Shown: one piece after another, positions 54,101-63,795 of the stretch
Layout: each line of letters begins with the position of its first letter
How positions within the stretch are numbered: position 1 is the stretch's first letter
DNA from: Trogon surrucura
Taxonomy: Eukaryota; Chordata; Aves; Trogoniformes; Trogonidae
Assembly: GCA_020746105.1 (NCBI GenBank)
Contig: CM036622.1
Coordinates: forward strand, 19,135,487 to 19,199,486
Direction of reading: 5' to 3'
Length of the DNA: 64,000 bases
The notes under the pieces: model-generated
Told to the model about the DNA's origin: nothing
Seen by the model: the letters and a program-made list of their open reading frames with translations, nothing else
Databases searched by the model: none
Program-made: the position numbers and the translations under genes

Positions 54101-57100
54101 CTTTTTAATGTCTGTTAAAAGAAATTACTATTTTCACATTATACATTTGAATCATTATATTATCTAATAATTACTCAATTTATTCAAGTTTAGTTTTGTA
54201 TTTTTGTTACCAAAACCATAAATATTGATTTTGTGCTTCTTTGTTAATCTTCTTATGTAATTCAGAAATGGATTTTTTTTTCTTTAAAAAAAAGGAGGAG
54301 CTCTAACCCATCTTTAATTTTTAATGTTGATTTTACTTAACTTCTTTGTTAACTACTTCTTCATAACTTAAGAGGAAAGTAATATTATTTTTTTCCTTCA
54401 AAATTGTTTTATTGAATATTTTCATTTTCCAATTTCTATGAATTAGGCAAGAGAAAATTAAATCCGCTAATTATAAAATCCTGAGGCGATACAGTAACCA
54501 GACACAATAAAGAATAAGTTCTCTTGCTTTTTCGTCTTTCAATGAACTCATCTTTGAGCTCATCTGGGGAACCAAGTCCTGCAGGTTCATATGAATTAAA
54601 GGTTTTTTGCAGACGTTTGCTTTGCAAATAGCTGCCGTGTTTTGAGACGTTATTGCCCTTCAGCTGCAAGGGAGATGTGCTTCAGCAGAGCTGTCAGACC
54701 AAAAATGTGATTGCTGCTCTGCTGTTTCACTGCAGCTGCCGGCTTAATTTAAGCTTTCACGGGAATTGTGTGTGTCTTGCATTAGTATGTGATTTCTAGC
54801 TTTGTTGAACAGGATGTTTTTGTAAAACAGGTAAGAACGTTCAAGCGCTTCTGAGAGGAAGTTCAAGTGTGCTTCGCTTCCAAACTATTCAGATAGGGAG
54901 AATAGTTTACAAATGGTCGTTGAAATAGGGAGAATAAAGGTATTTTGGGTGTTTCTGTGATAAGCAGTTGCTACTGTACCTGCAGCAGCCTCACAATTCT
55001 CAAAAAACTACCAATGTGCAGCTAAAACTTTTGTAAATTATTGTCAACTGACAGCAGCTAGTAAAATGTGCAGTCGGTTTACTGAGAATTTTGGGAGGTT
55101 TAATCTCTAGGTCATTTGCTCTAATTTTATTTTAAACTAGCATGAGCTTAACTTTTGTAATGGATTAATGTATAATCTAACATAAGATCTAACATAATGT
55201 ATAATCTAACATAAGATCTAACATAATGTATAATCTAACATAAGAACATAAATGTAGAGAAAAATATTTGGCAGCACCGTGGTCTTAAAAATGGTGAGTT
55301 TCCTCATATGTATTTTCTGTATGGGTGTTCATACGCCAAAGAAAAGGCTAATGGAGCCTGATCTGATGTGTCTGGCAGTGTAATTCAGAATCATTTAATG
55401 ACTAAAAATTTCCCAGAATGTGAATTTTTTGCCTATTTTGAAATATTTCATGGCTTGCAGGCAGGTGAATTGATCAGTCAGGTAGCTTCTGACCTCCTTG
55501 GCATCAGTGGTGATCATGCTACCTGCAGCTGAAAGCTTAAACTGTGTTGGTTTTGGTTTTTTCTTGACAGTGGATGGTATTTTACTAGCTTAACAATTAA
55601 GAACAGATGCTTACAATTCCAATGTATTAGCAGCACTTGTATAGATAAATAATATCTTTATTCAGATACAGGAACCGTTGATGTTATTTACTATTCTCGT
55701 AGTTTATCATATATTTAAAAAATAAATGGGTTTACATTTGGAAAGGTACCAATATGGGTATAAGTCATGCTTGCACACTTAAGGAACTTGGTAATTTTCA
55801 CTTAAATTTCACTTCTTTTCTGTACAAGTTTTAAAATTCTGTAGACTTTTCAGAATATTTAACAACAAAACACTTAAGGATCTTCCAGAATTTAAAACTT
55901 TATTTCAGTAATTCCTTGTTCTAGGTCTTGGATTTTATAATTTAAATAGTGAACAGGCATATATTTATGCCAACTACTTCAGTATTCTAAAACTTCAGAT
56001 GGTGAATGTTTATTTTTGGTGATTACAATCCCTTAATTGAAAGTATGTGGTCAAGTATTTAATTGTACTCTCTGGAGAAGTTCTTCAGTAGGTACTTCCT
56101 GTGTTTGTACGGTGTACAGCAATTAAAATTGTGTGTAAAATGAGTTTATTTACAGTAGGTCAGAATGTTTTTTGTTTTGACCCAGTCAAAGTTATAACCA
56201 TATGAGTAGCTTGCAGGAATCAAAATTAACTACTTGTTTTTTTCAAAGGCTTTGCAAACAGAATGTAAAGGAACCTGGAAAGTTTGATGATGTATAATCT
56301 TGATGTATCCAAATTCCCAGAAAATTATGTTGCTATGCAAATTGCCTTTTTTTTTTTTTCTTAAATACCAGGCAGACGTGTGATAGCTGTTTGAAAGAAT
56401 TGGGAGTAAGAGGTAGGGGAGGGAAGTGGGCATAGAAAATACGACAGTTGCAGAACCAGGTTTGAAAATGATAATTTTCAATGGTCTCAACAAATGTAGT
56501 GATTTATGCCAATCATTGAACTTCCACAGGATGGCAGTGTTGTAACGCTTTCATGGTGCAGTAAATGATTTATGTTATAGTAAATTCTTCAAAAACTGTA
56601 TTTCAGTGAGGTAAGAGGGCACAGGATTGTTTGAGAATGGGGATCTGTTCCTAAGATCAAGGCTGTAACAAAGGCAGTTCTTTATGATTTGTAGGAGCAT
56701 GTAGAAATCTGGAAGGTGAATTATTGCAGTCTACCACTGAAGGAACAAAAATTTCATTTGGACTTTAAATTGACTGGTTACTTCAAATGTAATCAGACTC
56801 ATGGCTGTTCAGAGCTGGTACTTCTCTTCTCCTCCCTTCTCTTCTTCACCCTGGAATACTGAGGACCAAAACCCAGTCCAAAAAGAGTATATGAGTCTTA
56901 TGGCATGCATAATAATTTATGTTATTAGTATTAATTATGTTCTTGGCTTCTACTTTCTGGCATGCTGTGAGTCCCCGTGGTTGATCTAGTTCCATTAATA
57001 CATATGCTTAATATTAATTTTTAATTTTATTGCTTTTCAGTTCTTCAGCATGCCTCTGCTCTTGTCGTAAAAGAAGAACAAGCATACCTCTTTGCGTTTT

Positions 57101-60100
57101 CTAAATAGGTGGTGGACTCTTTTAATGTTTCACTTCTTTGAGGTCTGGTCCCTTCTATTTCTCCTTGTATAGAAAGCTGCTTGTGTCACTTGCTATCAGA
57201 GAGCTCCTCCCCCATCCATGACCCGTAAAAACAAGATGGGAAGAGAAGAACTATGTCCAAGCTGGAATATTTTAGGGAGATGGTTTGTTTCCCTAGGAGG
57301 AGAAAAAAGGAACAAGAATACTTGGCTACTTTCTCTAAATTTGGATGCAATAGGCAGAAGGAGAAGAAAGCAATCAGGATGGCTGAAATATTTGGAGTGA
57401 TATGGGTCCATTTTAGTGTCACTGAAGTTAGTGGGATAACTGACTCTCCTGCAGAACCAGTGCTTTTTAAAATGTGTGTATTTATTTTCTTCTCATCTTT
57501 CTCTTCCCTCTCCTCACTCTTTTTTTTTTTTTCTTTTCTTTTTTTTTTTCTCCCTAGCATATAGCACTTTCTACATTGTGGGGTTAATATTATCAATGCA
57601 GATACCTTTCGTGGGATTTCAACCAATTAGAACAAGTGAACACATGGCAGCTGCAGGTAAGAAAATCAAATGTCTGCTTCCAAACAACCTGCTTAGCACA
57701 AGAAAACCTGAAACCCTTGCTGCTTTGTTTCATGTATTAGAAAGAACACCTACTAACAAACCAAATTGTTAGAGAAAAAGAGGTACAATTTAGTGTCTGT
57801 AGGGAAGTTTTTTTTCCAATGGACACATTATCCCCCTTTGTATGAGCTAATGGATGTAAAGTGCCTCCATAACCCTGGATCAGTTACGCATTCTGACAAG
57901 CACTTATTTCACACGTTGATAATCTCTGCTGCTTCACCATATAATCTTGCCTTCAGGCGTTCTACAGTTGAAACCCTGCTTATTGGTAAACACAGTTTTC
58001 GCTGAGTAATTTTGTTTTAGAGATGATAGTCTTCCATGATTTTTCAAAGTAGGTTAAATACAAATTACTTAAATTACTAATCAGGCGGCTGATTTTTAAA
58101 TAAGTGTTTTCAGTCTTATTGAGTGATTTTATTTCTTTAAAGTAAGTTGATTTTTTCGGTAGTTGACATCTTGATTTCTTGACAGCAATAACCTCTGCTA
58201 CAGCTGATAGGTTTATGTTTAACTGCATACACTGTTCGTGTGTATTTGTGTTTAGTTTGTTAGATTCCTCAGGCTTTTTGTTATCTGTAGACACTTAAGA
58301 AAATGTGTTTGGAACAGCAGTTGGAATACCAATAAAATTTACCAGAAAAATACTTTAAAATTTGGAGATGTTTTTTCAACAATCCATATGTAACGGAAAG
58401 AGTAAAGATATCAAGTCATGTTTTCCATCTGAAGAATTTTTCATTTGTTTAGTGAGTAGAGTTTCTTTCTTTCTCTAGGAGTTCAGAACTAGTGAATTTC
58501 AACATTGTGTACCTCAAATTTACTTTTAAATTGAAGAAAGACCGTACACTTGTGTTCTGTTTTCTTCTTCTGCCAGCTACCAGTGAATTTTCACATTTCA
58601 CTGCAACTATTTTTGATGTAATACACAAAGAATATTTTGGAGAGTATTTTCTGTCATTGCAAGTTTTTGTCAGTGCGAGAGGGTGTCATACCTGTTAAGT
58701 ATTAAAGGCTGTTTTATCAGAAAGTTATTTTATATTAGTTCTTAGATGAAAAGGGTGTACTGTATGTTTATTTTTCTCATTCAAATAGAGCCAAGTGTGC
58801 TGATTGCTTTAGCAGATGTTACTACTTTTGAGCATTTAAACTGAAACCTTTCTCTTCCTTTAGGTGTTTTTGCACTGCTGCAGGCATACGCGTTTTTGCA
58901 GTACCTCAGAGACAGATTAACAAAGCAAGAGTTTCAAACATTGTTCTTCTTGGGTGTCTCGCTAGCAGCTGGTATTGTATTCCTGAGTGTCATCTATTTG
59001 ACATACACAGGTAAATAAACGTGAAACTAGTTCACCTTTGGAAGAGGTAAACCAGATGATCAACATTTGGTTTAGCCTAAAGTAGCTGTTGGAAGTGCCA
59101 CGGCAAACTCGTGTCCATGTTACTCTGTATTTCTGTGTGTTTGAATTCATTGTGGTTTCTGGGCTGTAGAAAAAAAACATTTTATAGCACAATCTCATTA
59201 TTTTGGGTCTATCCACAATCCATATAATGATCTAAGAAGTCAGACTGAATGAGGAACATAACCATAGCCAAAATGCATTATGAAGATATGTATAGTTAAT
59301 CTATTCTGAATAGCATTGGTAGGTTAAGGTCAGGTGGCTTACTTTCTGAAATGCTTGAATCTGATTTCCCTATGACTGGAATTAATCTCTAAATTGTACT
59401 TTACTACTGGGATTCATCCTTCAGTCTTCAAGGCAGTTCTGCCCAATTTCACAAGAACAAGCTTGTCTTTGTTTGGCTCCATCCCTGGGTGCCTCACTTC
59501 TGTCTTCTGATTCTATGCTAGACTTCCTTGGTGGTCAAATATCATACTTCCTTCCTCAGATGCAGAAAAAGCAATCTTTTATTTCATAGAATCATAGAAT
59601 GTGTTGGGCTGGAAGGGACCTTTAAAGGTCGCCTAGTCCAACCCTCTGCATTGAGCAGGGTCATCTGTAACCAGATCTGGTTGCTCAGAGCCCCATCAAG
59701 CCTGACCTTGCATGTCTCCAAGGATGGAGCCTCTGCCACCTCTCGGGGCAACCTGTTCCAGTGTCTCACCACCCTCACAGTAAAGAGCTTCTTCCCAATG
59801 TCTGATCTAAATCTGCCCTGCTCTAGTTTAAAACCATTCCCCCTTGGCCTATCACTACGTGCCCTTGTAAGCAGTCCCTCCCCAGCTCTCCTGTAACCCC
59901 TTCAGGTACTGGAGGGCCGCTGTGAGGCCTCTCTGGAGCCTTCTCCAGACTGAACAACTCCAACTCTCTCAGCCTGTCTTCATAGGGAGCTGAAAAGGTT
60001 TCAAGGCAAGTGGAAATAAAACTGAAGAAGAATCTTACTAATGCCTTTTAATAATATTTTTTATCTTTCATCTGATAAGATGAAGAGAGTATCATTATTA

Positions 60101-63100
60101 TGAAATTCAAGTGACTAGAGGCATTGTTTAAAAACAAGTAACATATAAAGCTTAGCAGCGTACCTAGTAGCAGCATTTATGTTCTGTGCCACGTGTAGAT
60201 CCGTCAGTAGAGAAACAATAGGAAACCAGTGTTTCATCGAGTAGTAGTGTTTGGCTAGAGATTGTTCCCAGTTTCCTTCTCAGACATTTCAGAAAAATTA
60301 AATACTTTCTTAGCAATCATGTTTTCTTTTTCTTATGCTTCTCTACAGACTGTAGGTCACTATCTGTTACGTCCTTTGAGAAGTATTTATTTATGATTGC
60401 ATTGCTTTGAGTTTTGGAGGTGTGTGTGTCTTGAGACTCAATGAGTACAATGCCATGCTGTAAGAGTGTGTTCTTCTAACGCCACCTCCATGATTGGTTG
60501 ACTTTATAGGCTGCCTGATGCAGTAGGTCTGGTTCCTACAGATTACAAGTTCAATGAAAATTTTTTTGTTTTCTGCTATAATTTGAGGGAGTATTAAAAA
60601 AATACTGCTTTTAAATACTGAAGCAGCAAAAGGGTTTTTTCCTCTTCTCTTTTTCAGGTTATATCGCTCCTTGGAGCGGCAGATTTTATTCATTGTGGGA
60701 CACTGGGTAAGTAAGGATATAAGGATTTAGTTATCAATAACACTGTACTGAAAACTAGTAATCTTTTGGTTTCCTCATTCTCAAATCCATTTAGTATTTC
60801 ATTCAAGGAGAACAGACTGGGCTTTAGTGAGTTCTCTAAAGAGAGCGTTTCTAGTAATTCTTTCATGATCTTTGCAACCATTTCACTAATTTCTCTATTA
60901 AATATTTTGCTTCTTTGAAAGTCTCTGAATATGTAATGCTGTGTTTTTCTATATGAAACCGTAGTGCTTCCTCAGGATAAAATAACTGAGAGCCGTACCA
61001 ACACTTGAGGAGACATTTAAAAATTACTAAGAGCCTTAAACTTAGACTGTTTTCATTGCGCAACATTGCACGGAATCACAAAGGTGTTGCACATATGACC
61101 TTGCATGTTGCCTGTTTATTGTGTTAGTGCATCTGTTTTGTGTATACAGATGTGTACTCTGAACAATTCTGGTTTATTCATGTGTGCTTTCATGGGTTAA
61201 AACCCACGTTAGTTAATCTTTTGGTTTTAGTTAACCTTTAAAAATCCAGTGTTCAATTCATTAGCAAACCAGGAGAACAGGAATAAAACTGAGGATATTT
61301 TTCTCAGGTAAATGTATTTAAGGTGAAATTCAATTGGCAGATGTCTTTTTTTTAAGGTTAAAAGCATGGACAGGAGAAATTCAGACTTGTGCAGTTCAGT
61401 TTTTTCAGCCTCCAAAGTCCAGCTTGTTCAGAATTGTGTACCAGCTTTGTAATGAGTGTATTAAATTAGACGTCAGTAAAGAAGCCTTGGATTTATTTGA
61501 AGAAAATATAGATGTTGTTCTTTTGCCTATAAGTGGTCAACATATATAAAAAGCATTAGACTTTTGAGGGCTTGTCTACATTAGAAAGTCATACTGTGTT
61601 AAAACACACAGTGCAGTTTTGAATGAGAACTAGATCTCAGTGAAGAAAAGGACACGTTTGGTACCTCTCCATGCGGCCACGTAGCAACCCCAAATTAGCC
61701 ACCTTTAATATAGAGGAACGCGATTTTGTCCTTGTCCACACTGAGTGTTTGACATGTTGTTTAGCCGACATGTATTTGCAAGTGTAGACATGGCCCAGGT
61801 TTTTTTCAGCATTTAAAAGAGTGTATAGGCATCGTTTGCTGGTCTGGTATTTCATACTCTAACTTTCTGTACTGAGAAAATGAAGGTATTCTGTGTAGTG
61901 GAGAGTTTTCAAAACACAGCGTTGAAATTCTGGCAGACTTAGTGGCATGGATGATTCTCTCTTCAAAATGTAATGATGGGGCTTCCAGAGCTGCGTGGTT
62001 TTGTTTTGGTGAATTCGGCTTCATATTTAGCTATAGTATAACAAATTCATTCTTTTAATTAGTATGGAAATAATCCTCTATGTTGGTGTTTTAAACAACT
62101 CTATACACCAAGTACTACAGTAAGACCTAGGGACATTTTGGTATAAAAATTTCATCGGATTTCTGCTGGATAGAGCACTTGCCATTTTAAACTGAAATGC
62201 TTCCTTTGAAATTAATTTCAGAGTTCCTAATGTTTACAAGTGTTAATAATTTTATCTTTTCAAAATAATTTGAACTGAATTTTTTTTAAAAAAGGTATGC
62301 GAAAATTCACATCCCGATCATTGCCTCTGTGTCTGAGCATCAGCCTACAACATGGGTTTCCTTCTTTTTTGATCTGCATATTCTCGTGTGTACTTTCCCA
62401 GCAGGGCTGTGGTTCTGTATCAAAAACATCAATGATGAAAGAGTCTTTGGTAAGAGAAAATATTTAAAAACTTGTTTTCAAAAACCTTGCCTTCAACTTG
62501 ATTCTGTTTTGTTTCTGTTTGCTCAAAGCTGGTGTATGGTTTGTTCTAAAAAAGGTTTAAAAGCGACGCGTTTAAAGATGATGATTAAAAGTTGCCTATT
62601 TAAAACGAGTGACTCTGGAGAACTCCCTTCTCTGTAGCTTAGAGTGAGTCCTTGTCAAGAGCAGTGCTGGCAACTCGCTTTCAGCCTCCCACTGCTGCAT
62701 CATCCATTTAAGTCAGCATAAAGATCCCTGGGACTGCGAGCGGAGAGCTGCACTGCTTTGCTGCAAAGTAGAAAACCTTTACGTAATGCAATCTGATAAA
62801 TGAAGTGTCCCTTCGTGATTTCCAGGGCAAACTTCCACACAAGTGTATCATTAAACTGTAGCAGACGAGGAATAGCCACCATTACTTGAACAGTAGATGT
62901 TCCTAACCAGTGTATGCAGGTTCATTTGTTATTTTGTTTGTGTTGTGGTTTTTTTTCTTCCAAGAAAAGTGTTCTAAATATTCTTTATTATTTTTTAAAT
63001 CTTGCTTTGTTTGGGGGTGGGTGGGGGGAGGTGAAGATGATGCTGTTCAGGAAAGCTTGCTTCAGAACAGGGCTTGCAATATAATATTATTTGTCTGTAT

Positions 63101-63795
63101 ATAATTGTAATGTAGACAAGCCCCCAATTTGCCCACAGATATTTCTAACTTAAATTAAAATTTTATATTTACATTAATTTCTAACAATTCCTTTTGCTTT
63201 TTCAGTTTCAATAACTTGTTTGGTCTAAGGCTGTTTGACCCTTTTAATCAAATGAAGCTGCTTATTACTCCAGTAGTATTTTTGGTGTGTGCTATTAAAA
63301 TTCACTAATAATATATCTTCTGACACATTATTAATGAATATGAAATGGGGCTGTGTTATTGTTAACAGTTGTCAAAATGAACTTCTTTGAGGCTTAAAAG
63401 GGTTAAACGTTACTTGAAATGTTCTCTGTAAAATGAAAAGCAATGAAGTGCAAGATGCACACGTAAGTCTTTACATACACATACGCTTAAGCCACTTCCA
63501 GAAGTAGTTTTACAGGGATCGTGTGGGTGTGCAGTCAGAGCAAGTGTTATTTTCTTGTCATCAGCAGATCTGTTCCTTTGCAGTGGCTCTGTACGCTATC
63601 AGCGCCGTTTACTTTGCTGGTGTGATGGTTCGGCTGATGCTCACTTTGACTCCAGTGGTGTGTATGCTCTCTGCAATTGCTTTCTCCAATGTCTTTGAGC
63701 GTTATTTGGGTGATGATATGAAGAGGGAAAATCCACCAATAGAGGACAGCAGTGATGAAGATGACAAAAGGAACCCTGGCAACCTGTACGATAAG
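23860..63795 (+). CDS. STT3B: STT3B, oligosaccharyltransferase catalytic subunit (first 10 coding exons; 3' end outside window)
   Basis: Joined exons 23860-24140, 45973-46081, 47843-48130, 49888-49953, 53103-53202, 57558-57656, 58864-59010, 60658-60706, 62295-62449 and 63584-63795 encode 502 residues; STT3B is about 826. STT3B transfers Glc3Man9GlcNAc2 from dolichyl-PP to Asn of N-X-S/T sequons in the ER lumen, mainly co- or post-translocationally at sites skipped by STT3A. Expected metal and lipid-oligosaccharide site residues are in place: D92 in FDPWFN (first luminal loop), D210 and E212 in SFDNEG, E394 in SVSE of loop EL5, and R448 in MVRLML. The WWDYG pocket should lie downstream. The long low-complexity N-terminus and the [12 protein letters not shown] segment distinguish STT3B from STT3A. 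All junctions are GT-AG with preserved frame and no stops, so the gene looks intact. The protein is a multi-pass ER membrane protein. Confidence 0.97.
34273..34341 (+). repeat. Unassigned interspersed repeat, copy A
   Basis: Core from CTAAAGCTCTTCTACTGTGC to ATTGTCATTGCTTAAA. About 90% identical over 69 bp to 36,911-36,978, with weaker similarity extending ~40 bp upstream (GTTATTGAGGG against TGTATTGAGGG). I do not recognise the family. Confidence 0.75.
34618..34650. repeat. 17-bp tandem duplication
   Basis: TTTCAACTCCGCATGAG occurs twice in direct succession, the second copy differing only at its last base. Confidence 0.85.
36722..36759. repeat. 19-bp tandem duplication
   Basis: CTGTAGATATTTTCATTTT occurs twice in succession with no mismatch, indicating a recent slippage or duplication. 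Confidence 0.95.
36911..36978 (+). repeat. Unassigned interspersed repeat, copy B
   Basis: Partner of 34,273-34,341, same orientation, 2.6 kb away, with a few substitutions and one or two single-base indels. Could be an ancient SINE, a DNA-transposon piece or a segmental copy; I cannot tell which. Confidence 0.75.
37774..37844 (-). mobile_element. CR1 LINE 3' tail fragment
   Basis: Minus-strand tail: GAATCACAGAATGTCTTGGG, then GGGAGGGACCTTTAAAGG and 'CCATTTAGTACAAACACTAC'. About 70 bp survive. Confidence 0.88.
42035..42576 (+). mobile_element. 5' LTR of an avian endogenous retrovirus
   Basis: About 540 bp starting TGTGCTAGTTTTGGCAGGGA and ending at a CCATGGCCA. Inside are 'TTTTAGTTACTGCTGAGCAG', a CATAAAGCTGGGGG TATA/poly(A)-like segment near 42,281 and a closing 'GAGGGGAGTGAGCGAGCAGT' block. 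All of this resembles LTRs common in neoavian genomes. It is followed by a primer-binding site, which fixes it as a 5' LTR in the plus orientation. Confidence 0.82.
42584..42601 (+). other. Retroviral primer-binding site
   Basis: TGGTGCCCGAGATGGGGC lies 7 bp after the LTR. It resembles lysine-tRNA primer-binding sites (TGGCGCCCAACGTGGGGC type) with a few changes. Confidence 0.7.
42602..42926 (+). pseudogene. ERV leader/internal fragment without gag-pol
   Basis: Leader region following the primer-binding site. It contains a 61-codon frame (42,727-42,912) rich in Leu and Val that I cannot assign. No recognisable gag, pol or env follows and there is no 3' LTR in the window, so the provirus is severely truncated. 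The end is placed at the start of a direct repeat (42,927) and may extend to about 43,120. Confidence 0.6.
45973..46081 (+). CDS. STT3B: STT3B coding exon 2 (residues 94-130)
   Basis: 109 nt between CTAG and GTAAGT. Encodes [14 protein letters not shown] and [16 protein letters not shown], the highly conserved first luminal loop that follows the D92 metal site. Starts in phase 2 and ends in phase 0. Confidence 0.97.
46082..47842 (+). other. STT3B intron 2
   Basis: 1.76 kb, GTAAGT to TTTTAG, AT-rich. An AT-rich purine run (46,383-46,425) is present. No repeat family or nested gene recognised. Confidence 0.9.
47843..48130 (+). CDS. STT3B: STT3B coding exon 3 (residues 131-226)
   Basis: 288 nt, 96 whole codons, between TTTTAG and GTAAGT. 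Covers the next transmembrane helices and the second luminal metal-site motif SFDNEG, with D210 and E212. It also contains [12 protein letters not shown] and the [12 protein letters not shown] segment, both near-invariant in STT3 proteins. N150-V-T is a sequon; whether it is luminal and used is not visible here. Confidence 0.97.
48131..49887 (+). other. STT3B intron 3
   Basis: 1.76 kb, GTAAGT to AAAG. Contains a 93-bp tandem duplication at 49,207-49,389. Nothing else recognised. Confidence 0.9.
49207..49389. repeat. 93-bp tandem duplication
   Basis: Two copies with period 93: CTGCATGG...TTATTTAAGT (49,207-49,296) and CTGCAAAG...TTATTTAAGT (49,302-49,389). They share CTCTTGCAGAAT and GTGAATCAAACATATTTT. 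Several substitutions (CATGTG/TATGCG, TGTAGA/TATATA) show an old duplication. Confidence 0.93.
49888..49953 (+). CDS. STT3B: STT3B coding exon 4 (residues 227-248)
   Basis: A 66-nt exon of 22 codons ([12 protein letters not shown], then a Cys-rich CCC, then SYFYM) between TTTAAAG and GTAAGG. Phase 0 at both ends. The acceptor has A at -3 and an interrupted pyrimidine tract. The frame and family match make the call safe. Confidence 0.94.
49954..53102 (+). other. STT3B intron 4
   Basis: 3.15 kb, GTAAGG to CACAG. Has a (CTTT)n run at about 50,661-50,684. No nested gene recognised. Confidence 0.9.
50661..50684. repeat. (CTTT)n microsatellite
   Basis: About five CTTT units, slightly interrupted. 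Confidence 0.85.
53103..53202 (+). CDS. STT3B: STT3B coding exon 5 (residues 249-281 and first base of A282)
   Basis: 100 nt between TCACAG and GTAAGT. Encodes [19 protein letters not shown] and [13 protein letters not shown], a membrane helix ending in a basic cytosolic turn. Ends with the G of the A282 codon. Confidence 0.96.
53203..57557 (+). other. STT3B intron 5
   Basis: 4.36 kb, GTAAGT to CCCTAG. Contains a 29-bp tandem array (55,166-55,245) and a T-rich 3' end, which with AGGs upstream produces spurious open frames on both strands. No nested gene recognised. Confidence 0.9.
55166..55245. repeat. 29-bp minisatellite, ~2.8 copies
   Basis: Unit TAATGTATAATCTAACATAA plus GATCTAACA, at 55,166, 55,195 and 55,224, the last incomplete. 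Copies are identical, suggesting recent expansion and likely length polymorphism. Confidence 0.95.
57558..57656 (+). CDS. STT3B: STT3B coding exon 6 (rest of A282 to A314, first base of G315)
   Basis: 99 nt preceded by a long T-rich tract (about 57,519-57,552) and CCCTAG, followed by GTAAGA. Encodes [20 protein letters not shown] and [12 protein letters not shown]. The TSEHM segment is strongly conserved in the family. Confidence 0.97.
57657..58863 (+). other. STT3B intron 6
   Basis: 1.2 kb, GTAAGA to TTTAG. Nothing recognised inside. Confidence 0.9.
58864..59010 (+). CDS. STT3B: STT3B coding exon 7 (rest of G315 to T363, first base of G364)
   Basis: 147 nt between TTTAG and GTAAAT. Encodes [19 protein letters not shown], the charged TKQEFQ turn and a helix ending VIYLTYTG. 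Confidence 0.97.
59011..60657 (+). other. STT3B intron 7
   Basis: 1.65 kb, GTAAAT to TTCAG. Contains a minus-strand CR1 3' end at 59,584-59,994. Confidence 0.9.
59584..59994 (-). mobile_element. CR1 LINE, 5'-truncated, in intron 7
   Basis: About 410 bp of minus-strand CR1: tail (reverse complement of ATAGAATCATAGAATG), then the decayed RT C-terminus, with '[20 protein letters not shown]' readable at about 59,700-59,780. It is antisense to STT3B, which avoids donating its own poly(A) signal to the gene. Confidence 0.93.
60658..60706 (+). CDS. STT3B: STT3B coding exon 8 (rest of G364 to T379, two bases of G380)
   Basis: A 49-nt exon, the smallest seen here, between TTTTTCAG and GTAAGT. Encodes [15 protein letters not shown], part of external loop 5, leading to the SVSE motif in the next exon. 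Confidence 0.96.
60707..62294 (+). other. STT3B intron 8
   Basis: 1.59 kb, GTAAGT to AAAAG. Holds a MITE-like element (61,568-61,796). Nothing else recognised. Confidence 0.88.
61568..61796. mobile_element. Possible non-autonomous DNA transposon (MITE-like)
   Basis: 229 bp bounded by imperfect inverted ends: GGGCTTGTCTACATTAG at the left and TGTAGACATGGCCC at the right, whose reverse complement is GGGCCATGTCTACA. GGGCTTGTCTACA-type ends are reminiscent of hAT-like elements in sauropsid genomes. I see no clean 8-bp target duplication, so the limits and superfamily are uncertain. Confidence 0.4.
62295..62449 (+). CDS. STT3B: STT3B coding exon 9 (end of G380 to F431, first base of V432)
   Basis: 155 nt. 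Encodes [20 protein letters not shown], carrying the SVSE motif (391-394) whose Glu contacts the acceptor Asn in STT3/PglB structures. A membrane helix and the KNINDERVF turn follow. The donor is GTAAGA. The acceptor reads AAAAAAAG with A at -3, which is weak, but it is the one that keeps frame and family match. Confidence 0.95.
62450..63583 (+). other. STT3B intron 9
   Basis: 1.13 kb, GTAAGA to TTGCAG. Contains a small hairpin-forming segment (63,070-63,123) ending TAATGTAGACAAGCCC, the exact reverse complement of the left end of the 61,568 element. Confidence 0.88.
63584..63795 (+). CDS. STT3B: STT3B coding exon 10 (rest of V432 to K502)
   Basis: 212 nt between TTTGCAG and GTGAGG. Encodes a helix with [10 protein letters not shown], where R448 is the Arg equivalent to the one contacting the lipid-linked donor. 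An acidic cytosolic loop follows ([19 protein letters not shown]), with Ser residues in a casein-kinase-2-like context. Ends phase 0 at K502; the next exon is outside the window. Confidence 0.97.

Noticed and set aside
57186-57626. 146-codon minus-strand and overlapping plus-strand frames
   Set aside because: They are the antisense and shifted shadows of the intron 5 pyrimidine tract and exon 6. The Lys/Glu-rich part is the T tract read backwards.
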